From positions 2,366,501-2,430,500 of the forward strand of contig CP016269.1 in NCBI GenBank assembly GCA_001880285.1: DNA of 64,000 nucleotides. The letters are read 5' to 3'. Made by a program: the position numbers and the translations under genes. Below the pieces are notes generated by a model. It was not told the origin of the DNA. It made no database searches and saw nothing but the letters and a program-made list of their open reading frames with translations. Positions 26,912 to 36,834 of this stretch are shown here, piece after piece; positions within the stretch are counted from its first letter, which is position 1; every line of letters begins with the position of its first letter. Source of the DNA: Flavobacteriaceae bacterium UJ101. GTDB taxonomy: Bacteria > Bacteroidota > Bacteroidia > Flavobacteriales > UJ101.

Positions 26912-28168
26912 ATGGGAGTAAAGTTACGCTTGATCATCATGAATTTTCTTCAATTTTTTATTTGGGGAGCATGGTTGATTACAATTGCTAATTATTGGTT
27001 TGGAACAAAAGGTTGGGGAGGAGCAGAATTTGGTGCTATTTTTTCAACATTAGGAATATCGTCTATTTTTATGCCTACTATAGCTGGAATTATAGCAGAT
27101 CGATGGATTAATGCAGAAAAATTATATGCTGTTTTACATATTTTAGGTGGAATAGGAGTGTTTTATTTTTCTGAAATTGAAGATCCTACTACATTTTTTT
27201 GGGTGATGTTACTCGCTATGTTTTGTTATATGCCTACCATTGCTTTGTCTAATTCTATTGCTTATAATGCGTTAAAAAATAATGGTTTAGATGTTATAAA
27301 AGAATTTCCTCCAATTCGAGTTTGGGGAACAATTGGTTTTATTGTGGCAATGTGGGTAACGAATTTAACAGGAAATAAAGCCACAGAATATCAATTTTAT
27401 ATTTCAGCTATAGCATCATTTATTTTAGGAATTTACTCTTTCACATTGCCTAAATGTCCTCCGTCAAAAGAAACCTCTGAAGAAACTTCTTTTGTTAAAA
27501 TGTTTGGTTTGGATGCTTTTAAACTCTTCAAAGATTATAAAATGGCTTTGTTTTTTATCTTTTCAATGTTTTTAGGAGCTGCTCTACAACTCACCAATAT
27601 GTATGGTGATACTTTTTTAGATGATTTCAAGAATATACCAGAATATGCTGATTCATTTGTAGTAAAATATTCAACGATTATCATGTCAATTTCTCAGATT
27701 TCTGAAACTGTATTTATATTGGCAATACCTTTCTTTTTAAAACGATTTGGAATTAAAAAGGTAATGTTAATCAGTATGTTTGCATGGGTATTACGATTTG
27801 GACTTTTTGCTTTTGGAGACCCAGAAGGGGGATTATGGATGATTATATTATCATGTATTGTGTATGGTATGGCATTCGACTTCTTTAATATTTCAGGATC
27901 TTTATTTGTAGAAGTTTCTACAGACTCTAAAATTCGTTCGAGTGCACAAGGGTTATTTATGATGATGGTTAATGGTTTTGGTGCAATATTGGGAAGTGTT
28001 GTAAGTGGATATATGATCGATACATTTTTTACTCACGAAGGAGGACATAAGGATTGGTCGGGGATTTGGCTAACTTTTGCAGGATATGCTTTAATTATAA
28101 CCATTGTATTCTGGATTATGTTTAAACATAAACACGATCCAAAAGAAGTTCAGAATGTAACACATTAA
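26912..28168 (+). CDS. nucleoside:H+ symporter (NupG-like MFS permease)
   Basis: 418 aa, 12 predicted helices. Starts MGVKLRLIIMNFLQFFIWGAW, as in the nucleoside:H+ symporter family, with ADRWINAEKLYAVLHILGG after helix 2 and the SMFLGAALQLTNMYGDTFLDDF region in helix 7. Probably imports nucleosides, which the nucleoside phosphorylase, cytidine deaminase and thyA encoded in this window could use. 13 bp after the BFN gene; a terminator follows. Confidence 0.87.
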   Translation: MGVKLRLIIMNFLQFFIWGAWLITIANYWFGTKGWGGAEFGAIFSTLGISSIFMPTIAGIIADRWINAEKLYAVLHILGGIGVFYFSEIEDPTTFFWVMLLAMFCYMPTIALSNSIAYNALKNNGLDVIKEFPPIRVWGTIGFIVAMWVTNLTGNKATEYQFYISAIASFILGIYSFTLPKCPPSKETSEETSFVKMFGLDAFKLFKDYKMALFFIFSMFLGAALQLTNMYGDTFLDDFKNIPEYADSFVVKYSTIIMSISQISETVFILAIPFFLKRFGIKKVMLISMFAWVLRFGLFAFGDPEGGLWMIILSCIVYGMAFDFFNISGSLFVEVSTDSKIRSSAQGLFMMMVNGFGAILGSVVSGYMIDTFFTHEGGHKDWSGIWLTFAGYALIITIVFWIMFKHKHDPKEVQNVTH

Positions 28169-28202
28169 TTAGACTCTTTAAAAAGTGTTGATAACATATT
28201 CT

Positions 28203-28232
28203 AAAGCGGTAATTTTAATACCGCTTTTTTTA
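28203..28232 (+). terminator. hairpin terminator after the nucleoside permease
   Basis: AAAGCGGTA (28203-28211), 7-nt loop, TACCGCTTT (28219-28227), then a T-run. Confidence 0.85.
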
Positions 28233-28240
28233 TAATTTTG
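28233..28240 (+). promoter_or_regulatory. -7 promoter box of thyA
   Basis: TAATTTTG, exact match to TAnnTTTG, 23 nt before the ATG and directly after the upstream terminator. Confidence 0.55.
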
Positions 28241-28263
28241 TACAACTAAAATAACGAAAAATC

Positions 28264-29088
28264 ATGCAACAATATTTAGACTTAGTGAAACATGTAATGG
28301 AAAATGGAGTAGAGAAAGGAGATCGAACTGGGACAGGTACTAAAAGTGTTTTTGGATACCAAATGAGGTTTGATTTAGCTGAAGGATTTCCTATGGTGAC
28401 AACTAAGAAGTTACATCTAAAATCCATTGTTCATGAATTATTGTGGTTTTTAAAGGGTGACACTAATATAGCTTACTTACAAGAAAATGGAGTACGAATT
28501 TGGAATGAATGGGCTGATTCAAATGGTGACTTAGGACCAGTTTATGGACATCAGTGGCGTAACTGGAATAGTGAAGAAATTGATCAAATTCAAGAAATTA
28601 TAGAGACGCTAAAAACGAATCCCAATAGTCGAAGAATGTTGGTGTCAGCATGGAACCCTAGTGTTTTACCTGATACTTCAGTTTCATTTGAAGAAAATGT
28701 AGCAAATGGAAAAGCAGCTTTGCCACCTTGTCATGCGTTTTTTCAATTTTATGTTGCGAATGGAAAACTTTCATTACAATTGTATCAACGTAGTGCAGAT
28801 ATTTTCTTAGGAGTTCCTTTCAACATAGCCTCATATGCTTTATTATTGCAAATGATGGCACAATGTACAGGTTTAGAAGCAGGAGAGTTTATTCATACGT
28901 TTGGTGATGCACATATTTATAGCAATCATTTTGAGCAGGTTAAATTACAATTGTCTAGAAAACCGCATGCTTTACCAAAGATGAAATTAAATCCTGAAAA
29001 AACCAATTTATTTGATTTTACTTATGAGGATTTTGAATTGGTAAATTATGAACATCATCCATTAATTAAGGGGAAAGTTTCCGTTTGA
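28264..29088 (+). CDS. thyA: thymidylate synthase
   Basis: 274 aa. Classic Thy[20 protein letters not shown] near the N-terminus, the catalytic Cys in [12 protein letters not shown], the RSAD substrate loop ([20 protein letters not shown]) and HIYSNHFEQ. Converts dUMP to dTMP with methylene-tetrahydrofolate. dUMP could come from the dCMP deaminase at 623-1069. Single-gene unit. Confidence 0.98.
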   Translation: MQQYLDLVKHVMENGVEKGDRTGTGTKSVFGYQMRFDLAEGFPMVTTKKLHLKSIVHELLWFLKGDTNIAYLQENGVRIWNEWADSNGDLGPVYGHQWRNWNSEEIDQIQEIIETLKTNPNSRRMLVSAWNPSVLPDTSVSFEENVANGKAALPPCHAFFQFYVANGKLSLQLYQRSADIFLGVPFNIASYALLLQMMAQCTGLEAGEFIHTFGDAHIYSNHFEQVKLQLSRKPHALPKMKLNPEKTNLFDFTYEDFELVNYEHHPLIKGKVSV

Positions 29089-29134
29089 TAGATTTAGTTT
29101 GACACTGTTTATCTTCTAAATTTGTTTTAAAATC

Positions 29135-30421
29135 TTAACTCTTAATAATTTTACTTAGTTCTTCGGTAATATTTTTTCGATTGTATTGGTCAATATTTTT
29201 AGAATGAATTTTTAGATTATGGGTTTTATATTGACGGTATAGATATACAATATGTGATTCTAGTTTTTCTTCATCATCGAATAAAAAATATTCTCCAGTT
29301 TGGGTTTCGTTCAAAATTTTTTCAATCTGACTATCTTTAGGACCAAAGGCTATAATAGGACGTTTTGAACGCATATACTCAAAAAGCTTACCGGGTATAT
29401 TGCCTTTTTTTTCAGTTTGATTGGCGGTTATCAATATCAAAGCTTGTGAACGTTGTTGCTCAACAATAGCTTCTTCATGAGGAAGATAGCCTTTAAAATC
29501 TAAATTCTCTTTTAAATTATATGAATCTAGATCGTGTAAAACGGAATCATCAAATTTACCAATGAATTTTATAGAAAGATCATAAGCAAAGGTTTTGTTT
29601 TGCATAGCTAATTTTTGCAATACTTTCCATAAAATTTTAGGATTTCGTTCCTTAAACATAGCACCAATGTATGCAATTGAAAATTTAGAGTCTAAAGCGT
29701 GAAAAAAAGGATTTTCAAGGGAATCAAATCCATTGGTTAAACAATGAACAGGTTGCGATGTCTTTTTTTTGTATAAGGATTGGTATTCTGGAGTAACCGA
29801 AATCACATGATCTGCCGAAAGTAAAACTCTTTGCTCCAGTTTTTTATGTTGACGATCAGCCCATTTCGTTAATCTCAACGATTTATAATAATAAATATTG
29901 GTCCAAGGATCACGAAAATCAGCAATCCACTTTAAATGAGGGAGTCGTTTTTTTAGTTTTAACCCAATTAAATGCATGGAATGAGGAGGACCTGTTGTAA
30001 TAATAGTATGAATTTGTTCTTTTTGAAGATAGTTCTTTAAAAAACGAACAGAAGGCTTTATCCAAAATTTACGAGCATCAGGAATAAAAAAATTCCCTCT
30101 TATAAATAGGCTTAATTTTGATTTCCAATTTTGATTGGCTTTTTCTTCATAAAAGCCTGCATTGTGTTCTTTATTTTTTTTTGAAAATGTATTGGCTAAG
30201 TTATAAGGTTCCCAAATAGGTTGTTTGAGCACTGTTAAATCTTCAGAAACTTCTTTTTCCATACTTGAATCAACAATGGGATAAGTAGGATTTTTAGGTG
30301 TATAAATAATAGGTTCTATATCAAAGTCAGGTAAATAGTTTGCAAATTTTACCCAACGTTGTACACCAGGACCTCCTGCAGGAGGCCAGTAATAGGTAAT
30401 AATGAGAACCTTTTGTTTCAT
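29135..30421 (-). CDS. GT4-type glycosyltransferase
   Basis: 428 aa, GT-B fold. The N-terminal GGPGVQRWVKF motif is typical of this Bacteroidota glycosyltransferase group. The C-terminal half carries the sugar-nucleotide site, KGNIPGKLFEYMRSKRPIIAFGP, with an E-x7-E-like arrangement. Transcribed downstream of the YfhO membrane protein (4-bp gap), which suggests a shared role in building a surface glycan. Acceptor and donor unknown. Confidence 0.85.
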   Translation of the reverse strand: MKQKVLIITYYWPPAGGPGVQRWVKFANYLPDFDIEPIIYTPKNPTYPIVDSSMEKEVSEDLTVLKQPIWEPYNLANTFSKKNKEHNAGFYEEKANQNWKSKLSLFIRGNFFIPDARKFWIKPSVRFLKNYLQKEQIHTIITTGPPHSMHLIGLKLKKRLPHLKWIADFRDPWTNIYYYKSLRLTKWADRQHKKLEQRVLLSADHVISVTPEYQSLYKKKTSQPVHCLTNGFDSLENPFFHALDSKFSIAYIGAMFKERNPKILWKVLQKLAMQNKTFAYDLSIKFIGKFDDSVLHDLDSYNLKENLDFKGYLPHEEAIVEQQRSQALILITANQTEKKGNIPGKLFEYMRSKRPIIAFGPKDSQIEKILNETQTGEYFLFDDEEKLESHIVYLYRQYKTHNLKIHSKNIDQYNRKNITEELSKIIKS

Positions 30422-30424
30422 AGG

Positions 30425-32884
30425 TTAGATTTGCTTTTTTCTTTCAGCTATGAAAATAACACCGATAAGTAGTAAAAATACTCCGTAAAAGATAATAGAA
30501 ACCCATTTTCCTGTTTGAATGATAGAGGGTTCAAATTTAAATTCAATTATATGTTTTCCTGCTGGAATTTCTAATCCTCTTAATATATAGTTAGCACGAA
30601 TATGATCTACTTTTTTATCATCAATATAAGCTTGCCATCCAGGGTACTCGACATCTGAAAAAATAGCTAATTGAGGTTTATCTGATTCAAAATCATAAGT
30701 CAAATGGTTAGAAGTATATTCTTTTAAATGAATAGAATCACGAGAACTTTTATTATAACGCTGGGTTGTAATAAATTCTTCATCCGTTTTATGGATAATA
30801 GCCTGTGTTTTGGTATTAATTTTTTCTAATGTTTCTAATTCTTCATCAGCATTATTGACAATTTTAACTTCATTCACTAACCAAGCATTTCCATTAGCAT
30901 CGGGATTTTGCTGAATTTTGACCAAATTTTCTAAAGAAGTAGCTTCTGGATTTTGTTGGAGGATATACTGCGTATTTAACATATTTAATACTTGCGCATT
31001 TCCTTTTGATAGATAATGATCAAATAAATCTTGATAACGACGAATTTTTACAGCATGATATCCTCCAATAGAGTTATGAAAATAAGAAGTATGAGTTTCG
31101 TTCATTGGACTTAGTAATAAATTTAAAACCCGATAACGAGAAGGATCTTTTTTCTTTAAATCTTCAAGAGCTTTATTGATAACAATGTTCTCCATTTGAC
31201 GTCCTGTAATGGTAGCTAACATTGGATTCTTCTGAACATCATTATATATTTTTTCTGTAAGATTAGTTGGATAAGGATGTTCCACATAGTAGGTATCAAC
31301 AAAATGATTATTATTTAGATAATTTTTGTTTGTAGACCATAGATCGAATAATCCAACAGTTAAAATAATAAAAGTGAGTACAGTGGCTTTAGCAGGTATA
31401 TGTATTCTACGCTTTTGTAATAAAAATAATGAACCTGCTGTAATCAAAATATAGAAAAAGGCTTTGGTTACATCACTTTTAATTAAATCGTAACGCTGTA
31501 GTTTTATTTCTGAAATAATGTTTTGTGGTAGGGAAGAAGCATTTTCTTGAGCACTTATTAAATCAAAAGCACTTTTCCCAAAAGCAAAAATTCCAATTAG
31601 AAAAATTCCAAAAAAACCAGTTACAAAGTAGAGTTTTCTTAGGTTAGATTTAGATTGGTTTTGAACAAATTCCCAGACGGTCATAGCAGCTAAAATAGGT
31701 ACACAGAATTCTGCAATAACTAATATAGAGGTAACTGCTCTGAATTTAGAATACAGAGGAAAGTAATCAATCATAAAATCTGTTAGAAAAGCAAAGTTAT
31801 GTCCCCATGCTAGAAAGATACTTAATAAAGTTGAGGCTAAAATCCACCATTTATATTTTGAATGAACAGTAAATAACCCCAAAATAAATAGAAAGATTAC
31901 AACGGCACCTTGATATGCTGGTCCAGAAGTAAAAGGTTGATCACCCCAATAAGAACTGGCGATAGGTTGCCCTTGATAATCAATGGTTTCTGAAGAACTT
32001 CCACCGTATAAATTAGGTAAAAACAAATTTAAAGTTTCCCCAATTCCATAGCTCCAAGCGGTTATTTCACTTTTATTCATACCAGAATCAGTGGCATCTT
32101 GTTCCTTATTTTTAACTAATTCTGAAGGCCCTCGAGTAGAGTATTGAGAATATTCATAAGTTGCTAAAATACGATTGGCATTCATTCCTAAGCCTATAAA
32201 AAGGGCAAAAATAGCTAATAATGAAGCTGTAATACAATCGGCTACTGTTTTATTTTTGAAGGCATAAATCAATTCTACTAAACCATATATGATTAACATC
32301 AATCCCATATAATAGGTCATTTGAAAATGGTTTGCTTTGATTTGTAAAGCCATAAAAAGAATAGTGAGGATGGTTCCTAAAAGAAACTTTTTACGATAGA
32401 TCAGCAGAACTCCTGCAATGGTACCTGGAAAATAGGCTAGGGTATGTAATTTGGCATTGTGACCTGCTGCAATTATAATAAAAAAATAGGTTGAGAAGGC
32501 AAAGAAAGTAGCACCTAAAGCTGCTGTTTTCCAATCCATTGATAAAGCTTTTAATAAAATAAAAAAGCCTAATAACATAATGAAAATATAACTAGCAGGA
32601 CGAGGTAAGAAGTTAAAGCCTTTATCAATATAAGTGATAAAATCATAATCATATTGAGCACCAAATTGATAAGTAGGCATTCCTCCAAACATAGAATTGA
32701 TCCAGTAAGGTTCTTCTCCTGTTTCAGCTCGAAAATCTTTTAATTCTTGGGCACCACCAGCAAAATGAACAATATCGGGTTGTAATACTTTTTCACCTTG
32801 TAAAAGAGGAGAAAAATAAAGTAGAGGAAGAATAATAAATCCTATAATACAAAAAAGTGATAGAATGATATTTTTAGTGTTCAT
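30425..32884 (-). CDS. YfhO family multi-pass membrane protein
   Basis: 819 aa. About a dozen helices in the first 500 residues, then a periplasmic soluble region and a final helix near the C-terminus. Family features: YFSPLLQGEKVLQPD at the first loop, GAQELKDFRAETGEEPYWINSMFGGMPTYQ, and the late block FSDVEYPGWQAYIDDKKV. YfhO proteins are GT-C-like; in Firmicutes one glycosylates lipoteichoic acid, while in Bacteroidota the substrate is unknown. Its start overlaps the end of the 70-aa gene upstream by 11 bp. Confidence 0.88.
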   Translation of the reverse strand: MNTKNIILSLFCIIGFIILPLLYFSPLLQGEKVLQPDIVHFAGGAQELKDFRAETGEEPYWINSMFGGMPTYQFGAQYDYDFITYIDKGFNFLPRPASYIFIMLLGFFILLKALSMDWKTAALGATFFAFSTYFFIIIAAGHNAKLHTLAYFPGTIAGVLLIYRKKFLLGTILTILFMALQIKANHFQMTYYMGLMLIIYGLVELIYAFKNKTVADCITASLLAIFALFIGLGMNANRILATYEYSQYSTRGPSELVKNKEQDATDSGMNKSEITAWSYGIGETLNLFLPNLYGGSSSETIDYQGQPIASSYWGDQPFTSGPAYQGAVVIFLFILGLFTVHSKYKWWILASTLLSIFLAWGHNFAFLTDFMIDYFPLYSKFRAVTSILVIAEFCVPILAAMTVWEFVQNQSKSNLRKLYFVTGFFGIFLIGIFAFGKSAFDLISAQENASSLPQNIISEIKLQRYDLIKSDVTKAFFYILITAGSLFLLQKRRIHIPAKATVLTFIILTVGLFDLWSTNKNYLNNNHFVDTYYVEHPYPTNLTEKIYNDVQKNPMLATITGRQMENIVINKALEDLKKKDPSRYRVLNLLLSPMNETHTSYFHNSIGGYHAVKIRRYQDLFDHYLSKGNAQVLNMLNTQYILQQNPEATSLENLVKIQQNPDANGNAWLVNEVKIVNNADEELETLEKINTKTQAIIHKTDEEFITTQRYNKSSRDSIHLKEYTSNHLTYDFESDKPQLAIFSDVEYPGWQAYIDDKKVDHIRANYILRGLEIPAGKHIIEFKFEPSIIQTGKWVSIIFYGVFLLLIGVIFIAERKKQI

Positions 32885-33086
32885 GCTTTTTTATTTCTTC
32901 AAATTCAACATCTTCAGCATCATCAACTTGCACTTTTGCTTGATTTTTTTTTGTTTGATGTACAGTAGTTTCTCCAACTTTAGAACGTGGTTTACGTTGT
33001 TTTTGCTTTAACCGAGATTTTTTTGATTCGGTGAACATATAAAATGCAATTCCCGCAATTAAAAGGATTAGAAGATATTTACTCAT
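32874..33086 (-). CDS. small membrane protein, first gene of the YfhO unit
   Basis: 70 aa: one N-terminal helix (KYLLILLIAGIAFYMF), then a strongly basic stretch (ESKKSRLKQKQRKPRSK) and an acidic tail (DDAEDVEFEEIKKHEH). The 11-bp overlap with the YfhO gene and the ATG in good context support it as real. No family recognised. Confidence 0.65.
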   Translation of the reverse strand: MSKYLLILLIAGIAFYMFTESKKSRLKQKQRKPRSKVGETTVHQTKKNQAKVQVDDAEDVEFEEIKKHEH

Positions 33087-33143
33087 GATCGTTGTTTCTT
33101 TCTATAAATATTCAAAGATATTTTAAAAATATTAAATAAAAAA

Positions 33144-33166
33144 AGCTGAATGCTAAACATTCAGCT
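33144..33166 (-). terminator. terminator of the Gfo/Idh oxidoreductase gene
   Basis: AGCTGAATG (33144-33152), loop CTAAA, CATTCAGCT (33158-33166); the A-run at about 33135-33144 gives the minus-strand T-run. Confidence 0.82.
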
Positions 33167-33207
33167 CTATTAAAAAATAAAAGTATTATTTTATATAGAA
33201 TTAATTT

Positions 33208-34182
33208 TTATTCATAATTCAATCCAATTTTTTCACGAACCTTATCAAGAAGGGTGCTTAAATTATAACTTAATGATAATGGTAGTTTTGCACTTTCAGT
33301 ATATCCTTTTAAAATACAATGATTAACTTCTTCAATTTCATGAAAATAGCCATTCCCAATATATGGGATGTCTAACAAGGTTTCTTGTTCGTTTTGAATT
33401 AATGATAGTTTTTGAGTATGGTGAAATCGGGTATGAAGCTTTAAAGTCCCTTTACTTCCATAAATATAAGCTTCGGTAGGTGTTTGAGCTTCAATAGTAG
33501 ATTCTAAATTAGCTTTTGCAGTATTGGAATAGTCAAATAGCATAGAACAATAGCTATCAACATCAGTATGGGTCATTCTAGCCATAGCTTTGATTTCAGT
33601 TGGTATTCCTAAAATTAAGAGACTTAAATAAATAGGATAAATACCAATATCTAATAATGAACCAGCACCTAATTTTTTATTGTAAACACGACTTTCTTGA
33701 CTAAAGTTACCTGTAAAACCAAAATCTGCACGAATGAAATTAACAGTACCAATAGTGTCATTTTCAATTAACTCTAAAACTTTTTCTGTAGCAGGGATAA
33801 AACGTGTCCATATACCTTCCATAAGAAAAACCTGTTGTTTTTTAGCTTCTTGAATCATAGTTTGAGTTTGACTCCTATTCATTCCTATAGGTTTTTCACA
33901 CAGAACTGCTTTGCCTTTTTGTAAACACATCATGGTGTTTTCAAAATGAAAGGGATGAGGAGTAGCTATATAAATAACATCAATTTCTGGATTGTTAGCT
34001 AATGCTTCATAAGAATCATAATAAGTAATAGCGTTATAGTTTTTTGCAAAATCTTTAGCCTTCTCAATACTTCTAGAGGCTACTGCATATAGAGTAGATG
34101 TTTCAGATAGTTGTAAGTCATAGGCAAATTTAGTCGCTATTTTGCCTAATCCAATAATTCCCCAATTGATTGTATGTTTCAT
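33208..34182 (-). CDS. Gfo/Idh/MocA family oxidoreductase
   Basis: 324 aa. N-terminal Rossmann NAD(P) motif WGIIGLGKIATKFA, then the conserved VYIATPHPFHFE and VLCEKPIGM (the EKP signature). The C-terminal half is the beta-sheet substrate domain (GAGSLLDIGIYPI). It most resembles trans-1,2-dihydrobenzene-1,2-diol dehydrogenase-like or glucose-fructose oxidoreductase members, but the substrate cannot be named. Monocistronic. Confidence 0.88.
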   Translation of the reverse strand: MKHTINWGIIGLGKIATKFAYDLQLSETSTLYAVASRSIEKAKDFAKNYNAITYYDSYEALANNPEIDVIYIATPHPFHFENTMMCLQKGKAVLCEKPIGMNRSQTQTMIQEAKKQQVFLMEGIWTRFIPATEKVLELIENDTIGTVNFIRADFGFTGNFSQESRVYNKKLGAGSLLDIGIYPIYLSLLILGIPTEIKAMARMTHTDVDSYCSMLFDYSNTAKANLESTIEAQTPTEAYIYGSKGTLKLHTRFHHTQKLSLIQNEQETLLDIPYIGNGYFHEIEEVNHCILKGYTESAKLPLSLSYNLSTLLDKVREKIGLNYE

Positions 34183-34203
34183 GTGAATTCAAACTTTAAA
34201 AGT

Positions 34204-34211
34204 CAAATTTA
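34204..34211 (-). promoter_or_regulatory. -7 promoter box of the Gfo/Idh gene
   Basis: TAAATTTG on the minus strand, exact match to TAnnTTTG, 21 nt before the ATG. Confidence 0.5.
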
Positions 34212-34333
34212 ATAATTTAAACAGGTGTTTTCTTGTTATATTTTATCTTATAAAGAGATGAATTTAATTTTTTTATGTTTAAAAAATAGAATGTAAAAAG
34301 GAGAATTTAGTAGCAATTTATTCATAATAAGTT

Positions 34334-34341
34334 TATATTTG
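34334..34341 (+). promoter_or_regulatory. -7 promoter box of the MerR/CarH-like gene
   Basis: TATATTTG, exact match, 21 nt before the TTG start. It is followed by TTTAA, giving the nonamer TTTGTTTAA also found at the crtI promoter. Confidence 0.5.
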
Positions 34342-34362
34342 TTTAAATAAAACAAAAATAAC

Positions 34363-35253
34363 TTGAACAATATAAAAACTATTTTTACAATTAAAGATCT
34401 TGAGAATATATCAGGAATTAAGGCTCATACTATTCGTATATGGGAGAAAAGATATAATTTGCTTTCTCCAAATAGAACAGAAACCAATATTCGTTATTAT
34501 TCTTTAGAAAATTTGCAAAAACTATTAAACATTGCATTATTAAATAAGAATAAATACAAAATTTCTAAAATAGCTGAAATGTCTGATAATCAGATTAAAA
34601 TTACAGCCAGGGAATTGTCTTTTAAACTTGCTATTAATGAAGAAGCTATTAATTCATTCAAATTATCCATGTTTCAGTTTGATAGAGAGTTATTTGATAA
34701 AACATACAATAAACTTCTTAATAAGAAAACATTTAGAGCGTTATTCAAAGATGTTTTTGTTCCCTTTTTAGATCATGTAGGGTTATTATGGCAAACCGAT
34801 ACTTTATCACCTGCTCATGAACATTTTATTTCAAATTTGATTATCCAAAAGATTCAAATAAATATTGAAAAATTACAATATACTGTATCAAATGAAGAGA
34901 TTAAATATGTTTTATTTCTTCCAGAAGGGGAAATACATGAAATAGGGTTGTTGTATTTGAATTATGAATTAACCTTGAGAGGTTTTAACACGATTTATTT
35001 AGGTCAAAGCTTACCTTTAGCAAACCTCAATTATTTTATAAAGGAAGCATCTGTAGTATTTGTAAGTGTTATGACTATAAGACCTTATAGAGAAGATTTG
35101 GAGACATATTTTAAAAAAATAGAAGCATTATTAAAAAATACAAATCATCAATTTATAAGTGTCTCAAATAGAGATTTACCTTTTGAAATGAGTTCATTAC
35201 AAACCAATATAAAGGTTTATTCTTCTATTATGGATTTTCTTGAACATATTTAA
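34363..35253 (+). CDS. CarH-like MerR-family regulator with B12-binding domain
   Basis: 296 aa, TTG start at 34363; the frame MNNIKTIFTIKDLENISGIKAHTIRIWEKRY places the MerR winged helix at the very N-terminus, so a later start would remove it. The middle has a B12-cap helical domain with W-x9-E-H (LWQTDTLSPAHEHF), the signature that holds the upper face of adenosylcobalamin in CarH. The C-terminal domain is cobalamin-binding, with EIHEIG in place of DxHxxG, supplying the lower-axial His. CarH represses carotenoid genes in the dark and is released by light. It sits directly upstream of the crt operon in the same direction. Confidence 0.88.
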   Translation: MNNIKTIFTIKDLENISGIKAHTIRIWEKRYNLLSPNRTETNIRYYSLENLQKLLNIALLNKNKYKISKIAEMSDNQIKITARELSFKLAINEEAINSFKLSMFQFDRELFDKTYNKLLNKKTFRALFKDVFVPFLDHVGLLWQTDTLSPAHEHFISNLIIQKIQINIEKLQYTVSNEEIKYVLFLPEGEIHEIGLLYLNYELTLRGFNTIYLGQSLPLANLNYFIKEASVVFVSVMTIRPYREDLETYFKKIEALLKNTNHQFISVSNRDLPFEMSSLQTNIKVYSSIMDFLEHI

Positions 35254-35343
35254 GTTTCAATTAAAACATCTTCATTAATTATTAATTCATAGTAAAACTA
35301 GTGCTATAGGTCTATAAAATTTATGTTTTTTAAATATTTTGTT

Positions 35344-35351
35344 TAACTTTG
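35344..35351 (+). promoter_or_regulatory. -7 promoter box of the carotenoid operon
   Basis: TAACTTTG, exact match to TAnnTTTG, ending 7 nt before the crtI ATG, so the mRNA would have almost no leader. An alternative one-mismatch box (ATATTTTG, 35334-35341) lies 10 bp upstream. Confidence 0.5.
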
Positions 35352-35358
35352 TTGTTAA

Positions 35359-36834
35359 ATGATTAAACAAAATAATAAAATATCAATAATTGGATCAGGT
35401 TTTTCGTCAATTTCTGCTGCATGTTATTTGGCAAAAAAAGGCTTTGATGTTACCATTTATGAAAAAAATAAAGAATTAGGAGGAAGGGCTAGGCAATATG
35501 AAATAGATGGTTTTACTTTTGATATGGGACCTACTTGGTATTGGATGCCTGATGTTTTTGAGAAATTTTTTGCTGATTTTGGTAAAAAACCTTCAGATTA
35601 TTATGAGTTAAAAAAATTAGCTCCAGCATATCAAGTTTATTTTGATGTTGATGATAGTATAATCATACCCGATAATTTTGAAAAGATTTGTGAAGTTTTT
35701 GAGAATGTAGAAAGAGGAAGCTCAACACATCTAATTAAATTTATGAAATCTGCTGAAGAAAATTATGAAATTGCAGTAAAAGATATGGTGTATAAACCTG
35801 GAGTTTCTCCTTTAGAGTTAGTAACACCCAAAACAATTATTCGAGTAACACAATTTTTTTCAACGATTAGACAACAGGTTAGAAAGAAAATACAAAACAA
35901 AAAGTTGATTCAAATTTTAGAGTTTCCCGTATTGTTTTTAGGGGCAAAACCAAGTAATACGCCTTCCTTTTACAATTTTATGAATTATGCTGATTTTTCA
36001 TTGGGAACTTGGCATCCTGTTGGAGGTATGTATAAAGTTGTTGAAGCAATGGTAAGTCTTGCAAAAGAATTGGGAGTTAAGTTCCAAACGGATGCAAATG
36101 TATGTGGAATAAAAGTAAATAATAAAAAAGTTAAAGGTTTATATGTAAACGATCAATATGTAGAAAGTGATTTAGTTTTAAGTGGTGCAGATTATCATTT
36201 TACAGAATCTATTTTGGATACATCTTATAGGCAATATTCAGCTAAATATTGGAATAAAAAAACATTTGCTCCTTCTTCACTTTTATTTTATGTAGGATTT
36301 AGTGAAAAATTAAAAAATGTAAATCATCATACATTATTTTTTGATACAGATTTTGATACACATGCAAAAACGATTTATGATAATCCTAGTTGGCCAGATA
36401 ATCCTTTGTTTTATGCTAGCTTTCCCTCCATTACGGATCAATCTTTTGCACCAAAAGATAAAGAAGCTGGAACATTCTTAATTCCATTAGCACCTGGAAT
36501 TGAAGATACTCCTGAAATAAGAGAAAAATATTTTGATATAATAATTGAACGATTAGAAAAATTAACCAATCAAAAAGTAAAAGATAAAGTTCTTTTTAAG
36601 AAAAGTTATTGTGTTAATGATTTCATTAAAGATTATAATTCCTATAAAGGGAATGCTTATGGTTTAGCCAATATATTAACCCAAACAGCATTTTTAAGAC
36701 CCAAACTCAAAAGTAATAAAGTGGATAATTTATATTTCACAGGACAATTAACGGTTCCAGGACCGGGAGTTCCACCATCTTTAATTTCGGGTAAAGTAGT
36801 TTCTGAATTAATTTTAAAAACATATTCATTATGA
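35359..36834 (+). CDS. crtI: phytoene desaturase
   Basis: 491 aa. N-terminal FAD dinucleotide fold ISIIGSGFSSISAACYLAKKG then YEKNKELGGRARQ. The C-terminal CrtI signature NLYFTGQLTVPGPGVPPSLISGKV is complete. Converts phytoene to lycopene by successive desaturations. The FAD motif begins at residue 8, so the ATG at 35359 is the true start. Its last 4 bp (ATGA) overlap crtB. Confidence 0.95.
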   Translation: MIKQNNKISIIGSGFSSISAACYLAKKGFDVTIYEKNKELGGRARQYEIDGFTFDMGPTWYWMPDVFEKFFADFGKKPSDYYELKKLAPAYQVYFDVDDSIIIPDNFEKICEVFENVERGSSTHLIKFMKSAEENYEIAVKDMVYKPGVSPLELVTPKTIIRVTQFFSTIRQQVRKKIQNKKLIQILEFPVLFLGAKPSNTPSFYNFMNYADFSLGTWHPVGGMYKVVEAMVSLAKELGVKFQTDANVCGIKVNNKKVKGLYVNDQYVESDLVLSGADYHFTESILDTSYRQYSAKYWNKKTFAPSSLLFYVGFSEKLKNVNHHTLFFDTDFDTHAKTIYDNPSWPDNPLFYASFPSITDQSFAPKDKEAGTFLIPLAPGIEDTPEIREKYFDIIIERLEKLTNQKVKDKVLFKKSYCVNDFIKDYNSYKGNAYGLANILTQTAFLRPKLKSNKVDNLYFTGQLTVPGPGVPPSLISGKVVSELILKTYSL

